Assembly: GCA_030615365.1 (NCBI GenBank)
Contig: JAUWZM010000086.1
Coordinates: 1 to 10,309, forward strand
Length of the DNA stretch: 10,309 nt
Reading direction: 5' to 3'
Source of the DNA: Candidatus Aerophobota bacterium
GTDB lineage: Bacteria > Aerophobota > Aerophobia > Aerophobales > B3-G15
Shown here: positions 1-6,635 of the stretch, piece after piece
Numbering within the stretch: the stretch's first letter is position 1
Layout of the letters: each line of letters opens with the position of its first letter
Translations under genes and position numbers: made by a program
The notes under the pieces: generated by a model
Database searches by the model: none
What the model saw: only the letters and a program-made list of their open reading frames with translations
Told to the model about the DNA's origin: nothing

Positions 1-1
1 G

Positions 2-334
2 AATTTTCTAAACTTTTCAGGCTATATCCATGGTGGGCTAATCTTTTCTCTGGCAGATCAGGCTTTTGCTGTGGCATCTAATTCAGGAGGGGTGACCTCT
101 CTTGCTCTTCAAATGAATATAAATTATGTGAGACCACCCTCGGTGGGAGATATTCTTATAGCTGAGGCGAAAGAGGAATATCTCACCTCCAGAATTGGAC
201 TTTATCAGATAAAAGTAGAAAATTCTTCTCATCAGCTTATAGCCCGGGCCCAGGGTATAGTGTACAGAAAACATAATGTCCAGATCCTGTCAAGTCATTT
301 AAGAATTAAAGGAGAACTTGAGAGACATTTATAA
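2..334 (+). CDS. paaI: PaaI-type hotdog-fold thioesterase, 5' end outside the window
   Basis: The frame is open from base 2 to the TAA at 332-334, so this is the C-terminal 110 residues of a gene that begins upstream. A GTG at 71 is in frame but lies inside the conserved domain and is not a believable start. The peptide has the PaaI/YdiI hotdog signature HGGLIFSLADQAFAVA, followed by NYVRP and GD-ILIAEA, as in small thioesterases that hydrolyse (hydroxy)phenylacetyl-CoA and related aryl-CoA esters in the cytoplasm. In the family this activity clears dead-end CoA esters during phenylacetate breakdown. The phenylacetate-CoA ligase at the other end of the window, on the same strand, supports the assignment. 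The exact substrate cannot be read from the sequence. No terminator is evident in the 140 bases after the stop. Confidence 0.85.
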   Translation, partial: NFLNFSGYIHGGLIFSLADQAFAVASNSGGVTSLALQMNINYVRPPSVGDILIAEAKEEYLTSRIGLYQIKVENSSHQLIARAQGIVYRKHNVQILSSHLRIKGELERHL

Positions 335-473
335 TGAACTTATTAGCGATAATATTCCTTGTGTTCGTAAAGTTGCCAAACTGGAAGTCGCACGAAGAGA
401 AGGGATTTAATTAGGGAATTGGAAAGGATGGTGTATATTAGTCCACGATAAAATTTTTCTTTCTTTATATCTT

Positions 474-1220
474 TCATCTTTTTTTAGGGATCAAAGATAA
501 CCCACCTAATTTCTGAATAGCTTTGTTTAAAACTTTAATACAATAATTTGGATTATTCATTATCTTTTTTCCCTCAAATCGAAGGATAGTCCAGCCATGT
601 CCTCTCAGATAAAGGTCGCGTTTCCTATCTTTAATTTTCTGGGAGGGTAGGTGATGCCACTTTTCGTTATCGCATTCCACATCTATTTTACCCTTCCCAC
701 AAAAAATAGCAAAATCCAGCCGATAACGGCAACGTCCATTCTCCATGAGTAAGTATTCGTTAAATGCCTTAATCTTGTTTCTTTTCAAAAGTTTTTCCAT
801 AATCACTTCGAGGGGTTTTATATCGAATAATTCACTGATTTCCCTGGATTTAAACAATTTTGTAAGGGTGGTAAAGCCAAAATTTATCCTTCTTCGGCTC
901 TTGTTCCTGATTTTTTGAGGGAGTTTCTTAAGGGAACCTAAGTGAAGTTTATAATAAATCTGGCCCGCTCTGGGATGATTTCTTTCCTCCGGGAGAAGCT
1001 TTGCTCGAGAAATAAGCGAAGAACGCTTTATGGAGGCATAATAGTTTATAGATTTACCTTCTTTGCCAAAAGTGCGAGTTTGATAAAGGGCCAGAAAATT
1101 CGCTTTTCTCTTAGGGGCATATTTAACCGGTATCCTGCACCAATGTTTATTTAAAGCTATTTCTAAATCCTTTCTTCGATTAACCACTCCCACTAAGACC
1201 AAATCCTGATTATCTGGCAT
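474..1220 (-). CDS. DUF559/Vsr-like PD-(D/E)XK nuclease-fold protein
   Basis: A 248-residue protein. Residues 165-220 form a DUF559-type endonuclease-like domain: RYRLDFAIF (D169), then KIDVECDNEKWHH (D180, E182, D184, H189/H190), then DRKRDLYLRGHGWTILRFEG. This is the beta-strand, acidic and His pattern of Vsr-related restriction-endonuclease-fold proteins. Residues 1-150 form a basic N-terminal region with the motifs HWCRIPVKYAPKR and NHPRAGQIYYKLHLG, which I associate with longer DUF559 proteins. Metal-dependent nicking or cleavage of DNA is plausible by family but unproven. The ATG at 1220 has only a weak purine-rich stretch (GAGA) upstream. It lies 83 bases downstream of the split zinc-finger gene on the same strand, so the two may be co-transcribed. 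No intrinsic terminator is clear after 474. Confidence 0.75.
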   Translation of the reverse strand: MPDNQDLVLVGVVNRRKDLEIALNKHWCRIPVKYAPKRKANFLALYQTRTFGKEGKSINYYASIKRSSLISRAKLLPEERNHPRAGQIYYKLHLGSLKKLPQKIRNKSRRRINFGFTTLTKLFKSREISELFDIKPLEVIMEKLLKRNKIKAFNEYLLMENGRCRYRLDFAIFCGKGKIDVECDNEKWHHLPSQKIKDRKRDLYLRGHGWTILRFEGKKIMNNPNYCIKVLNKAIQKLGGLSLIPKKR

Positions 1221-1303
1221 TTAAATTTCTCAACAAATATACATAATCATTAGAGCAAGGTTTTCTTTACAGTTTGTTGTAAGTCTGATACTGGAATGTA
1301 CCA

Positions 1304-2419
1304 TCATAGATGATCCAGAAGTAATTCCTTCAACCCTAACTCTTTCAAGACCCAGTCTATACTAATTTTGATCCCTTTATCTTCCGCAAGTGTCTCCATG
1401 CTATTGATGTGCCCTTTCATCAGCTCAATTAACCTTTCGTGGTAATCATCTCTTTCAGCAGCTTCTCTGGGAGTTAATCCATCCAGGGCAGAGATTTTCT
1501 CATCCAGGAAAGTCGTATAGTGGTGCTTGTAAAATCGTTCCATAACCTCCTGCTTAATCTCAGGGGGTATATCCTCCTCATCTTCCTTAAACTCTTGTTC
1601 TTCTATCTCCTCTTCCTGCTTTATCTTCTCTTTCATGAAGATATTGCGGTCAATGATTTCCTCTCTAACGAATTCTACAAGATTCCCGAAATATTCCTCA
1701 ATCATCTTGAGACAGAAGTTATGTTTGGCTCGGCCAAAGGTATGAATATCAAGGTAGTCATCACCAAGGGTCAATCTCCCCAAGTTGCCTACTATACCTT
1801 CAGGGTCATTATCACTTCTGATGGCTGCACGATGCATCTCCTCAAACTTCTTGGATCTACCTAACCTGCGCCAGGTAAAGATTTCTGCTTTGGCATCTTT
1901 ATCTTCCTCCTCAAATTTGAAGTCAGGTAATTTTTCAATGATTTCTCGTATACGTTCTTTTGAACCTACTATTCTAAATCTAGCCCCGCATTCCTTAAAA
2001 TCAAGGTTCTCCAGCATGATATCCCTGCGTTGTTTCATGATCTCCTCAAGGAGACCCTTAGATATCATCATCTCATGGGCAAGGAGGGTACTTAGGGTAG
2101 CTTTAGGATATTTCCTTCTAAAAATCTTAAGGCGCTTGGTGAGGACATCCAAATAGCAATCTTTTACATCGCGGGGGATAATTAGTCCTCCCATCATAGG
2201 TTTGCTAAAATGGGGCATATGGAAGATCCACGATTGAAATAAAGAGTATCTTTTCATATTATGAGCTAAGGTGTAGTCAAATATAGTAAATTCCAGGTCT
2301 TTTAAAATATCCCTGCACAGAATAGTCTTTTCATCTACAATCCGCTGGGCTTCGATGATAGTCGGATAGGCATTTTTGTAGTATTTGAAGAGGGTCCTTT
2401 CATCGTTGTTGAAATCCTT
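1304..2419 (-). CDS. C-terminal part of a frameshift-split protein with a DUF2384/Xre-MbcA-ParS-like tail
   Basis: The frame is open from 2419 (after a TAA at 2422-2420) to the TGA at 1304-1306. The first ATG is at 2257, but coding-like sequence precedes it (FNNDERTLFKYYKNAYPT, then an acidic/aromatic stretch), so this is not a natural gene start. It looks like the continuation of the cysteine-rich ORF at 2400-2819, reached by a +1 shift in the A4 run at 2418-2421. The middle (about residues 75-190 counted from the ATG) is not recognised. A strongly acidic Glu-rich stretch lies near residues 212-232. The C-terminal region reads FLDEKISALDGLTPREAAE, matching the 'Ld.piPaLdGkTPreAa' motif of the Xre/MbcA/ParS toxin-binding family, which also occurs at the ends of zinc-finger or SEC-C proteins. 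Function unknown. Confidence 0.6.
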   Translation of the reverse strand, partial: KDFNNDERTLFKYYKNAYPTIIEAQRIVDEKTILCRDILKDLEFTIFDYTLAHNMKRYSLFQSWIFHMPHFSKPMMGGLIIPRDVKDCYLDVLTKRLKIFRRKYPKATLSTLLAHEMMISKGLLEEIMKQRRDIMLENLDFKECGARFRIVGSKERIREIIEKLPDFKFEEEDKDAKAEIFTWRRLGRSKKFEEMHRAAIRSDNDPEGIVGNLGRLTLGDDYLDIHTFGRAKHNFCLKMIEEYFGNLVEFVREEIIDRNIFMKEKIKQEEEIEEQEFKEDEEDIPPEIKQEVMERFYKHHYTTFLDEKISALDGLTPREAAERDDYHERLIELMKGHINSMETLAEDKGIKISIDWVLKELGLKELLLDHL

Positions 2420-2819
2420 TTAATCCTTCATCCTCAAGGAGGTCTATGAGATTTTTTTCCTGCTCATCCCTGTAAACAAAGATCATATAATGGATGAAAT
2501 CACCCCATTGAACCTTCAGGCTATCTGAGTCTTTAGTAGAGGAGGAATACTCACGGAATCTTTCCTCTATGGATTCTATCACCTCTTCACTATAATGCCT
2601 GAACACCTCACCCTGCACTTTCTTAATAAACCTCTCCTCAAGATTCAGGTAGGCTTGGTAATTGCTACCCAATGGATTTACCTGGCATTCAGCAGGACAT
2701 AATATATTTTTATTTCTATTCATCCCACAACAGAGATTGCAGATAGGAGCATCTCTTGCCAAGCATATTCGGCGAGCTTTTTTACCACATAAAATACAAA
2801 TGTTATTTCCTCTGTTCAT
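2400..2819 (-). CDS. Cysteine-rich (zinc-binding) N-terminal part of the same split gene
   Basis: I prefer the ATG at 2819 to the upstream ATG at 2855, because GGGAAG lies about 8-10 bases before it on the minus strand and the extra residues are hydrophobic and unlike the rest. The 139-residue peptide starts with a dense cysteine cluster: CILCG (C8, C11), C19, CNLCCG (C27, C30, C31), C41 and C45. This suggests a two-zinc treble-clef or MYND-like finger. The remainder is helical and charged. The ORF stops at the TGA 2402-2400, only 17 bases after the overlapping open frame of the downstream part begins. Removing one A from TTAAAAGG at 2417-2423 would join both parts into one protein of about 504 residues. 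Either the gene is broken, the read is wrong, or the shift is programmed. A good promoter lies 74 bases upstream. Confidence 0.65.
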   Translation of the reverse strand: MNRGNNICILCGKKARRICLARDAPICNLCCGMNRNKNILCPAECQVNPLGSNYQAYLNLEERFIKKVQGEVFRHYSEEVIESIEERFREYSSSTKDSDSLKVQWGDFIHYMIFVYRDEQEKNLIDLLEDEGLKGFQQR

Positions 2820-2892
2820 TTCTTTTCTTCCCAGAAAAAAATAGCAAAACATCACCTTCGATGTTAACTACTGTGGAGGAAGCTTTTGGCAC

Positions 2893-2921
2893 AGTATATG
2901 TCACTGAACCCTGAGTTTCAA
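2893..2921 (-). promoter_or_regulatory. Sigma70-type promoter for the zinc-finger gene
   Basis: Read on the minus strand: TTGAAA (2921-2916), a 17-base spacer, TATACT (2898-2893). Each box matches the consensus at five of six positions and the spacing is optimal. Transcription would start near 2886, giving a leader of about 65 bases before the ATG at 2819. I see nothing else I can support between 2820 and 3072. Confidence 0.6.
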
Positions 2922-3072
2922 CTCACCGGCATCCAGGTTAGCTGGAAGTGGTGCTAATGCCATCACATAACTTTGCAACAATCTCCAATTTTTTCTATAT
3001 CCATTTGTTAATATTTTACTCTATCATCAAAGAAAAGTCAAAAAATTTTGATACTGAGTAAAGTTATATAAG

Positions 3073-3300
3073 TTATCTTTCTAAATTATAATAAAGCGTA
3101 TAACCAAAGAGTCTTCCTTGGACGTCTCTAGCAGAAGTGAAATCCTCCATTAAAATAAGCTTATGGAACCTTTTATCAAGTTCGGATAGGGGAAGATTTT
3201 CAAATGCATACTTCGTGCAAAACCAAGACTGAAAGAACTGAAACCACTTCCCTATCTTCCCTGTGGCTCTGGTATTTCCTGGGAAGTGGATTAAGAGTAT
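3073..3300 (-). pseudogene. Coding-like remnant of unknown function
   Basis: A minus-strand frame, open from beyond 3300 to the TAA at 3075-3073, ends in a peptide with ordinary protein character: [19 protein letters not shown], then MEDFTSARDVQGRLFGYTLYY. It has no convincing start of its own. It sits one frame away from the ORF at 3200-3520, which ends within it. The two may be parts of one decayed gene with a shift or small insertion around 3200-3270. I do not recognise the family. Confidence 0.3.
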
Positions 3301-3520
3301 AGAGCCTATTTTTAAAAGGACATGCTTTATCTAAAGTTATAACCTCATCTGGAGTGACTATCACTGTCTGATACATAGATGGCTTTCTGGGGCTGAGGTT
3401 GCTATCGCGGTCAGTATAGGTCGTTTCAAAGACACCGTATTTTTCCACTGCCTCCCTTAGAAATCTTGACACGACCAGATTTCGGTATATAATACCTACA
3501 ATATGAATCCTACATCTCAA
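3200..3520 (-). CDS. Hypothetical protein, probably a gene remnant
   Basis: A 106-codon frame whose only starts lie inside or next to the recombinase gene on the other strand (TTG at 3520, ATG at 3515). No ribosome-binding site is visible. The central part ([18 protein letters not shown], then [19 protein letters not shown]) looks like real protein. The last 20 residues ([13 protein letters not shown]) look like translated non-coding DNA. The recombinase promoter at 3466-3493 lies within it. A likely reading is a gene truncated at its 5' end by arrival of the recombinase segment. Family not recognised. Confidence 0.3.
   Translation of the reverse strand: MRCRIHIVGIIYRNLVVSRFLREAVEKYGVFETTYTDRDSNLSPRKPSMYQTVIVTPDEVITLDKACPFKNRLYTLNPLPRKYQSHREDREVVSVLSVLVLHEVCI
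3466..3493 (+). promoter_or_regulatory. Consensus sigma70 promoter of the recombinase gene
   Basis: TTGACA (3466-3471), a 16-base spacer, TATAAT (3488-3493): both boxes are perfect. The expected start of transcription (about 3499-3501) is only 2-4 bases before the ATG at 3503, and no Shine-Dalgarno sequence precedes that ATG. The transcript is therefore predicted to be leaderless or nearly so. Confidence 0.7.
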
Positions 3521-4516
3521 ATAAAGCTGGAAAGAGAAGATAAAAGAATTAAATTAACCCTTCCTTACAATCCTACCTATATCAAAAAAATCAAAACTAT
3601 CCCTGGTTATTACTGGCACCCTGATAAAAAATATTGGAGTTTTCCCTACTCAAAAAATATTCTGAAGAGGGTTTTGTCCATTTTTAGAGATGAAAATATT
3701 CATTTGGATTCTACATTACAAAGGTTGACAGAAGAAACGGGGAAAAATAAAAATTTCGAAGTTTTAAGAAGAGAACTTGTTTTTAGAAAATATAGCCCAA
3801 AGACAATAAAAGCATATCTTTATTATAATAGAGATATGCTTAAGCTTACAAACAAAAGCCCTTTCGATGTTAAAGATTCTGATATAAAAGATTACCTTCT
3901 CTATCTGGTGGAGAAAAAGAAAGTTGCAACCCCTACCCTGAACAGAGCCATTAATGCTCTGAAGTTTTATTATGGAACGATACTTAAACGCAAGTTTCTT
4001 TATGAAATTAAAAGACCTCGAAAGGATAAAAGACTTCCTGTTGTTTTAAGCCAGCAAGAAATCGCAAAAATCTTATTATCAATTAATAATGTAAAGCATA
4101 AAGCAATCTTGATGTTAATTTACATTAAGGGAGCTAAGGGTGGAAGGGACAGATATACAATGCTTTCCAATAGAGCATTGCAGACACTAAGGGAATACTG
4201 GAAAGAATATAGACCCAAAAAATGGTTGTTCTCAGGCCAGGATAAAGAAAGACATATAACAACACGAACTGTTGGGAAGATATTTTCAAATGTTTGCAGG
4301 ACAGTAAAAATACTAAAACCAGTGTCAGTTCACAGTCTTAGACATAGTTTTGCAACACATCTCCTTGAAAGCGGAACAGATCTGCGCTATATTCAGGAGA
4401 TTTTAGGGCATAAGAGCAGTAAGACCACCGAAATTTATACCCATGTTAGCAATAAAGATATAGGCAAAATTAAGAGTCCATTGGATAACTTAAATGTAAA
4501 ATCAGAAAAGGGGTGA
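3503..4516 (+). CDS. XerC/D-like tyrosine recombinase with HARP-like N-terminus and a deleted catalytic box
   Basis: A 337-residue protein. Residues 1-62 resemble a HARP-type domain ([31 protein letters not shown]). Residues 85-175 form a SAM-like core-binding domain, and residues 180-325 the catalytic domain. Visible active-site elements are Lys212 (KGGRDRY), HxxR at His277-Arg280 ([10 protein letters not shown]), His303 (LGHK) and nucleophile Tyr312 (TTEIYTHV). The tail KSPLDNL resembles the ends of integron integrases and related Xer proteins. Oddity: the family normally reads 'LIYsaGLRvsEv...' followed by about 25 residues before the KG.KDR hairpin, whereas here LIY (205-207) runs straight into [11 protein letters not shown]. 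The box with the first catalytic Arg is absent, so the protein is probably inactive. The IntI-specific insertion before the HxxR box is also absent, so this is not a typical IntI. It reads toward the cassette array. Confidence 0.85.
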   Translation: MNPTSQIKLEREDKRIKLTLPYNPTYIKKIKTIPGYYWHPDKKYWSFPYSKNILKRVLSIFRDENIHLDSTLQRLTEETGKNKNFEVLRRELVFRKYSPKTIKAYLYYNRDMLKLTNKSPFDVKDSDIKDYLLYLVEKKKVATPTLNRAINALKFYYGTILKRKFLYEIKRPRKDKRLPVVLSQQEIAKILLSINNVKHKAILMLIYIKGAKGGRDRYTMLSNRALQTLREYWKEYRPKKWLFSGQDKERHITTRTVGKIFSNVCRTVKILKPVSVHSLRHSFATHLLESGTDLRYIQEILGHKSSKTTEIYTHVSNKDIGKIKSPLDNLNVKSEKG

Positions 4517-4537
4517 AGTAGTGTTCAGCCAAAGGTG

Positions 4538-4602
4538 GTATATCCGAACCTGGTTCATATATACTGCCAAATTGGAAGGATATCCGAAATTAGTTCGGAT
4601 AT
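4538..4602. repeat. Pair of related inverted repeats after the recombinase gene (attI-like or operator candidate)
   Basis: Two palindromes share the core TATCCGAA. The first pairs GTATATCCGAACC (4538-4550) with GGTTCATATATAC (4552-4564), with two mismatches. The second pairs ATATCCGAA (4580-4588) with TTCGGATAT (4594-4602) perfectly across a 5-base loop. They lie 22 bases after the recombinase stop and before the first attC-like site, where an attachment site for the array would be expected. No T-run follows, so they are not an intrinsic terminator. Confidence 0.5.
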
Positions 4603-4608
4603 AAACAA

Positions 4609-4645
4609 GTTAAGCAAAATGTCGCTTCGCTTCATTTTGCTTAAC
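4609..4645. repeat. Perfect 13-bp inverted repeat abutting the first attC-like site
   Basis: GTTAAGCAAAATG (4609-4621) pairs perfectly with CATTTTGCTTAAC (4633-4645) around an 11-base loop. The outer ends are GTTAAGC and GCTTAAC, which fit the attC core consensus GTTRRRY/RYYYAAC. The right arm doubles as the left core of the next site. Confidence 0.6.
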
Positions 4646-4774
4646 GGGACTCGGGCTTACGCCCTCAGTTAGGCTCGTGGCGAAGCGCCACTTCGCCTAA
4701 CTTCGGGTTTGCGGCATTGCTAAACGCAACTCGCAAATTGCTTCGCAACTTCGCAAACCCGAGTCCCGTTATAT
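4639..4774 (+). other. attC-like site 1 (atypical, multi-hairpin), left boundary of the array
   Basis: The outer stem AACGGGACTCGGG (4643-4655) pairs with CCCGAGTCCCGTT (4758-4770), a perfect 13 bp. It is flanked by the core-like GCTTAAC (4639-4645) and GTTATAT (4768-4774). Inside are a cruciform, AGTTAGGC (4667-4674) with GCCTAACT (4695-4702) enclosing GTGGCG-AAG-CGCCAC, and a further pair GGGTTTGCG (4705-4713) with CGCAAACCC (4752-4760). It shares CGGGCTTACGCCCTC and CATTGC words with site 5. Unlike the other sites, it has no RRAAC spacer between stem and right core. Confidence 0.6.
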
Positions 4775-4831
4775 GACATCGTAAAGAAAGTCAGCCATAG
4801 AAGGAAAAATGGTCATAGAGGTGAGATTTAG

Positions 4832-5701
4832 ATGATTAGTATCCAAGAAGAGTTTATCTCATCGTTAGAAAAAATTGGAAAAGAAAAAGGCTTTCGCTGT
4901 CAAGGATATGAAAGTAGAATACGAAGGACCAGCAATATAATCGAGTTGGATGGATATTTTAATTGTTTGCTCTATTTTAAAATCCGCTCCGAAGAGCCCT
5001 ATCGCTGGGGAGTAACACACAGTAGAATTAAGGAGATGCAAGCATCCGGTAAAGAATGGTTCATAGTCCTCTTGTTTGAAACATTTGAGAAAGGATACCT
5101 TTTGTCAGCTCAGGATGTAGAACGTTATATAACCGAAGGTCTTTGGCCAATGGGAAGAGGGAAGAATAGAAATGAATATAAAATTAGCCCAGGAAAAACT
5201 CTGCAATATAATCATCCATTTCATAGATTTGAGAATTTTATTAATTCCCTCGCAAATATACTAATCGATGAGAGGCCTCTACAGAAGATTTCTGACATAG
5301 GGGATAAAGAATATCCACCCAACAAGATCACTACTACAATCATTAGGCGTATTCGTGATACTGCATTATCTAAAAAGATTAAAGAAGAGCGCAATTATCA
5401 GTGTCAGATATGTGGCACTACCTTGAGTATAAAAGGGAAAGGATATGCAGAAACGCATCATGTGAAACCACTAAGCCGAGATGGAGTTGACAAAGAGGAT
5501 AATATGTTGGTTTTGTGTCCTAATTGCCATGTGTTATTCGACTATGGCGAGATTGCTATTTCTCCAGAAGATTGTAAGAGTGTAATCAACCATGGGGGAA
5601 AGGCCATCGGTACTTTAAAACCGCCTTTACCGAAAAAGGAATACGTGAAATATCATTATAATAACCTCTATAAAAGCATAAAAGAGGCTGACTTTCCATG
5701 A
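4832..5701 (+). CDS. Cassette 1: HNH endonuclease, restriction-type
   Basis: A 289-residue protein. ATG at 4832, with GAGGTGAG about 9 bases upstream. The C-terminal half is a zinc-supported HNH (beta-beta-alpha-metal) nuclease: CQICG (C191, C194), the catalytic pair H209-H210 in ETHHVKPLS, D223-N224 in KEDNMLVLC, and CPNCH (C229, C232, H233). Residues 1-145 form a separate domain with LDGYFNCLLYFKIR and KEWFIVLLFETFEKGYLL, which I do not recognise. In HNH restriction enzymes this position usually holds a DNA-recognition or modified-base-reading domain. No methyltransferase gene is alongside, so a modification-dependent or otherwise stand-alone nuclease is an inference. The gene fills the first cassette and stops 22 bases before attC-like site 2. 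The frame is intact. Confidence 0.8.
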   Translation: MISIQEEFISSLEKIGKEKGFRCQGYESRIRRTSNIIELDGYFNCLLYFKIRSEEPYRWGVTHSRIKEMQASGKEWFIVLLFETFEKGYLLSAQDVERYITEGLWPMGRGKNRNEYKISPGKTLQYNHPFHRFENFINSLANILIDERPLQKISDIGDKEYPPNKITTTIIRRIRDTALSKKIKEERNYQCQICGTTLSIKGKGYAETHHVKPLSRDGVDKEDNMLVLCPNCHVLFDYGEIAISPEDCKSVINHGGKAIGTLKPPLPKKEYVKYHYNNLYKSIKEADFP

Positions 5702-5723
5702 GAGACACCAATAATACGACGTC

Positions 5724-5800
5724 GCATAACAGCGGACATACGGCTCCGCTCCGCCCAAATTCGGCAAAGCCGAACTTCGTATGTCCGCAGAACGTTATAC
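5724..5800 (+). other. attC-like site 2
   Basis: Left core GCATAAC (5724-5730), stem GCGGACATACG (5732-5742) paired perfectly with CGTATGTCCGC (5778-5788), spacer AGAAC, right core GTTATAC (5794-5800). An internal hairpin TTCGGC-AAA-GCCGAA lies at 5760-5774. The site is 77 bases long and follows the HNH gene. Confidence 0.85.
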
Positions 5801-5867
5801 GCAATTGGCTTCGGGACACAAAAGATAAGATATCCTGGCTCGGTAATAAAAAACGAGGTGATAAACA

Positions 5868-6479
5868 ATGACGTCCAGCATAACTCGTGCAATCGGATAT
5901 TGGTTTAAAGTTCCTTTAAGGCCAAGAGAAGTAGTAGAAGAGTTTCAATCGGACCCTCACAAAGTGATTGTAAGCTTCTGGATTGTCTTCTTGTTTAGTG
6001 TGCTTTACTCTATAACCGCTTTTCTTCTTTACATTTTTCATCATCTACCTGCATTCCCACCATGGATACCCATTGATGTTGAAGTATATTACCTATATCA
6101 GACATTCTGGACTGTTCCATGGGGATTAGCTACATGGATAATGATTTCAGGAATCTGTCATTTACTATCAATTGCAGGTAAAAAAGACGTTTCTAAATAC
6201 AAATTTGAAGATGCTTTGGCAGTTTGCAGTGTAGGATTCGTGATTCCATGGACTTTTTTCACGTGGATTCCTGAAACATTCATTGTACCGTTCTTCGGTG
6301 TATTTTGGCCTTTATGGATAGAACTATTGCGAGTAATGATTTTTCCAACGATATGGCAGACATTATTGATTGCTATAGGTCTAAGACAAACTCATAATGT
6401 TGGATGGATAAAAGGTGTAGGTATAGGAATGCTAACAGTAATTACATTTTTTATGATGTTTGCGGCCTTTATACGATAA
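5868..6479 (+). CDS. Cassette 2: polytopic membrane protein, Yip1-family-like
   Basis: A 203-residue protein. ATG at 5868, with GAGGTG ending 7 bases upstream. About five or six hydrophobic segments are visible, near residues 34-56, 79-103, 115-134, 139-158, 160-173 and 182-202, rich in Trp and Pro, with the loops AGKKDVSKYKFEDA and GLRQTHNVGW between them. The arrangement (cytoplasmic N-terminus with 'Pr.vve.f', then membrane helices, a 'k....ea......P' helix, and a C-terminal helix after 'ig....h..g') resembles bacterial Yip1/DUF1282-like proteins. The molecular role of these is not established. There is no signal peptide or catalytic motif. It occupies its cassette alone and ends 38 bases before attC-like site 3. 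The family call is moderate; integral membrane location is secure. Confidence 0.65.
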   Translation: MTSSITRAIGYWFKVPLRPREVVEEFQSDPHKVIVSFWIVFLFSVLYSITAFLLYIFHHLPAFPPWIPIDVEVYYLYQTFWTVPWGLATWIMISGICHLLSIAGKKDVSKYKFEDALAVCSVGFVIPWTFFTWIPETFIVPFFGVFWPLWIELLRVMIFPTIWQTLLIAIGLRQTHNVGWIKGVGIGMLTVITFFMMFAAFIR

Positions 6480-6517
6480 AGCGTCCCTTCGCCGACTACG
6501 CTCACTTCTTTCGCTGC

Positions 6518-6608
6518 GTATAACAGAGCGTATCTGGTTTCGTGCCTTCGGCACTTCGCCTAAATCCAGCTTTACGGCTGGACTTCAAATACGCTCGAAA
6601 CGTTATAC
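6518..6608 (+). other. attC-like site 3
   Basis: Left core GTATAAC (6518-6524), stem GAGCGTAT (6526-6533) paired with ATACGCTC (6589-6596), spacer GAAAC, right core GTTATAC (6602-6608). Two internal hairpins: GTGCC-TTC-GGCAC (6542-6554) and TCCAGC (6565-6570) with GCTGGA (6577-6582). It follows the Yip1-like gene. Confidence 0.85.
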
Positions 6609-6635
6609 GCCATTGCTCGGTAGAAAGGAGGAATT

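Noticed and set aside
71..334. GTG at 71 as the start of the thioesterase
   Set aside because: The frame is open to base 2 and the conserved HGG motif lies upstream of 71, so the real start is outside the window.
333..413. Short ORF (26 codons) overlapping the paaI stop by ATGA-type coupling
   Set aside because: No family resemblance and no independent support. Nearby frames show protein-like fragments (IPCVRKVAKLEVARREG), but they are too short to assign.
1520..2156. Plus-strand ORFs opposite the split minus-strand gene
   Set aside because: Shadows of the minus-strand coding frame, with no domain character.
3503..4516. Calling the recombinase a classical integron integrase (IntI)
   Set aside because: The IntI-specific insertion between the catalytic hairpin and HxxR is absent; only the C-terminal SPLD motif is shared.
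4538..4774. Intrinsic terminators after the recombinase gene
   Set aside because: The hairpins are strong but none is followed by a T-run.
5586..5892. Minus-strand ORFs across attC-like site 2
   Set aside because: They run antisense to the HNH gene and through the palindromic site; composition is non-coding.
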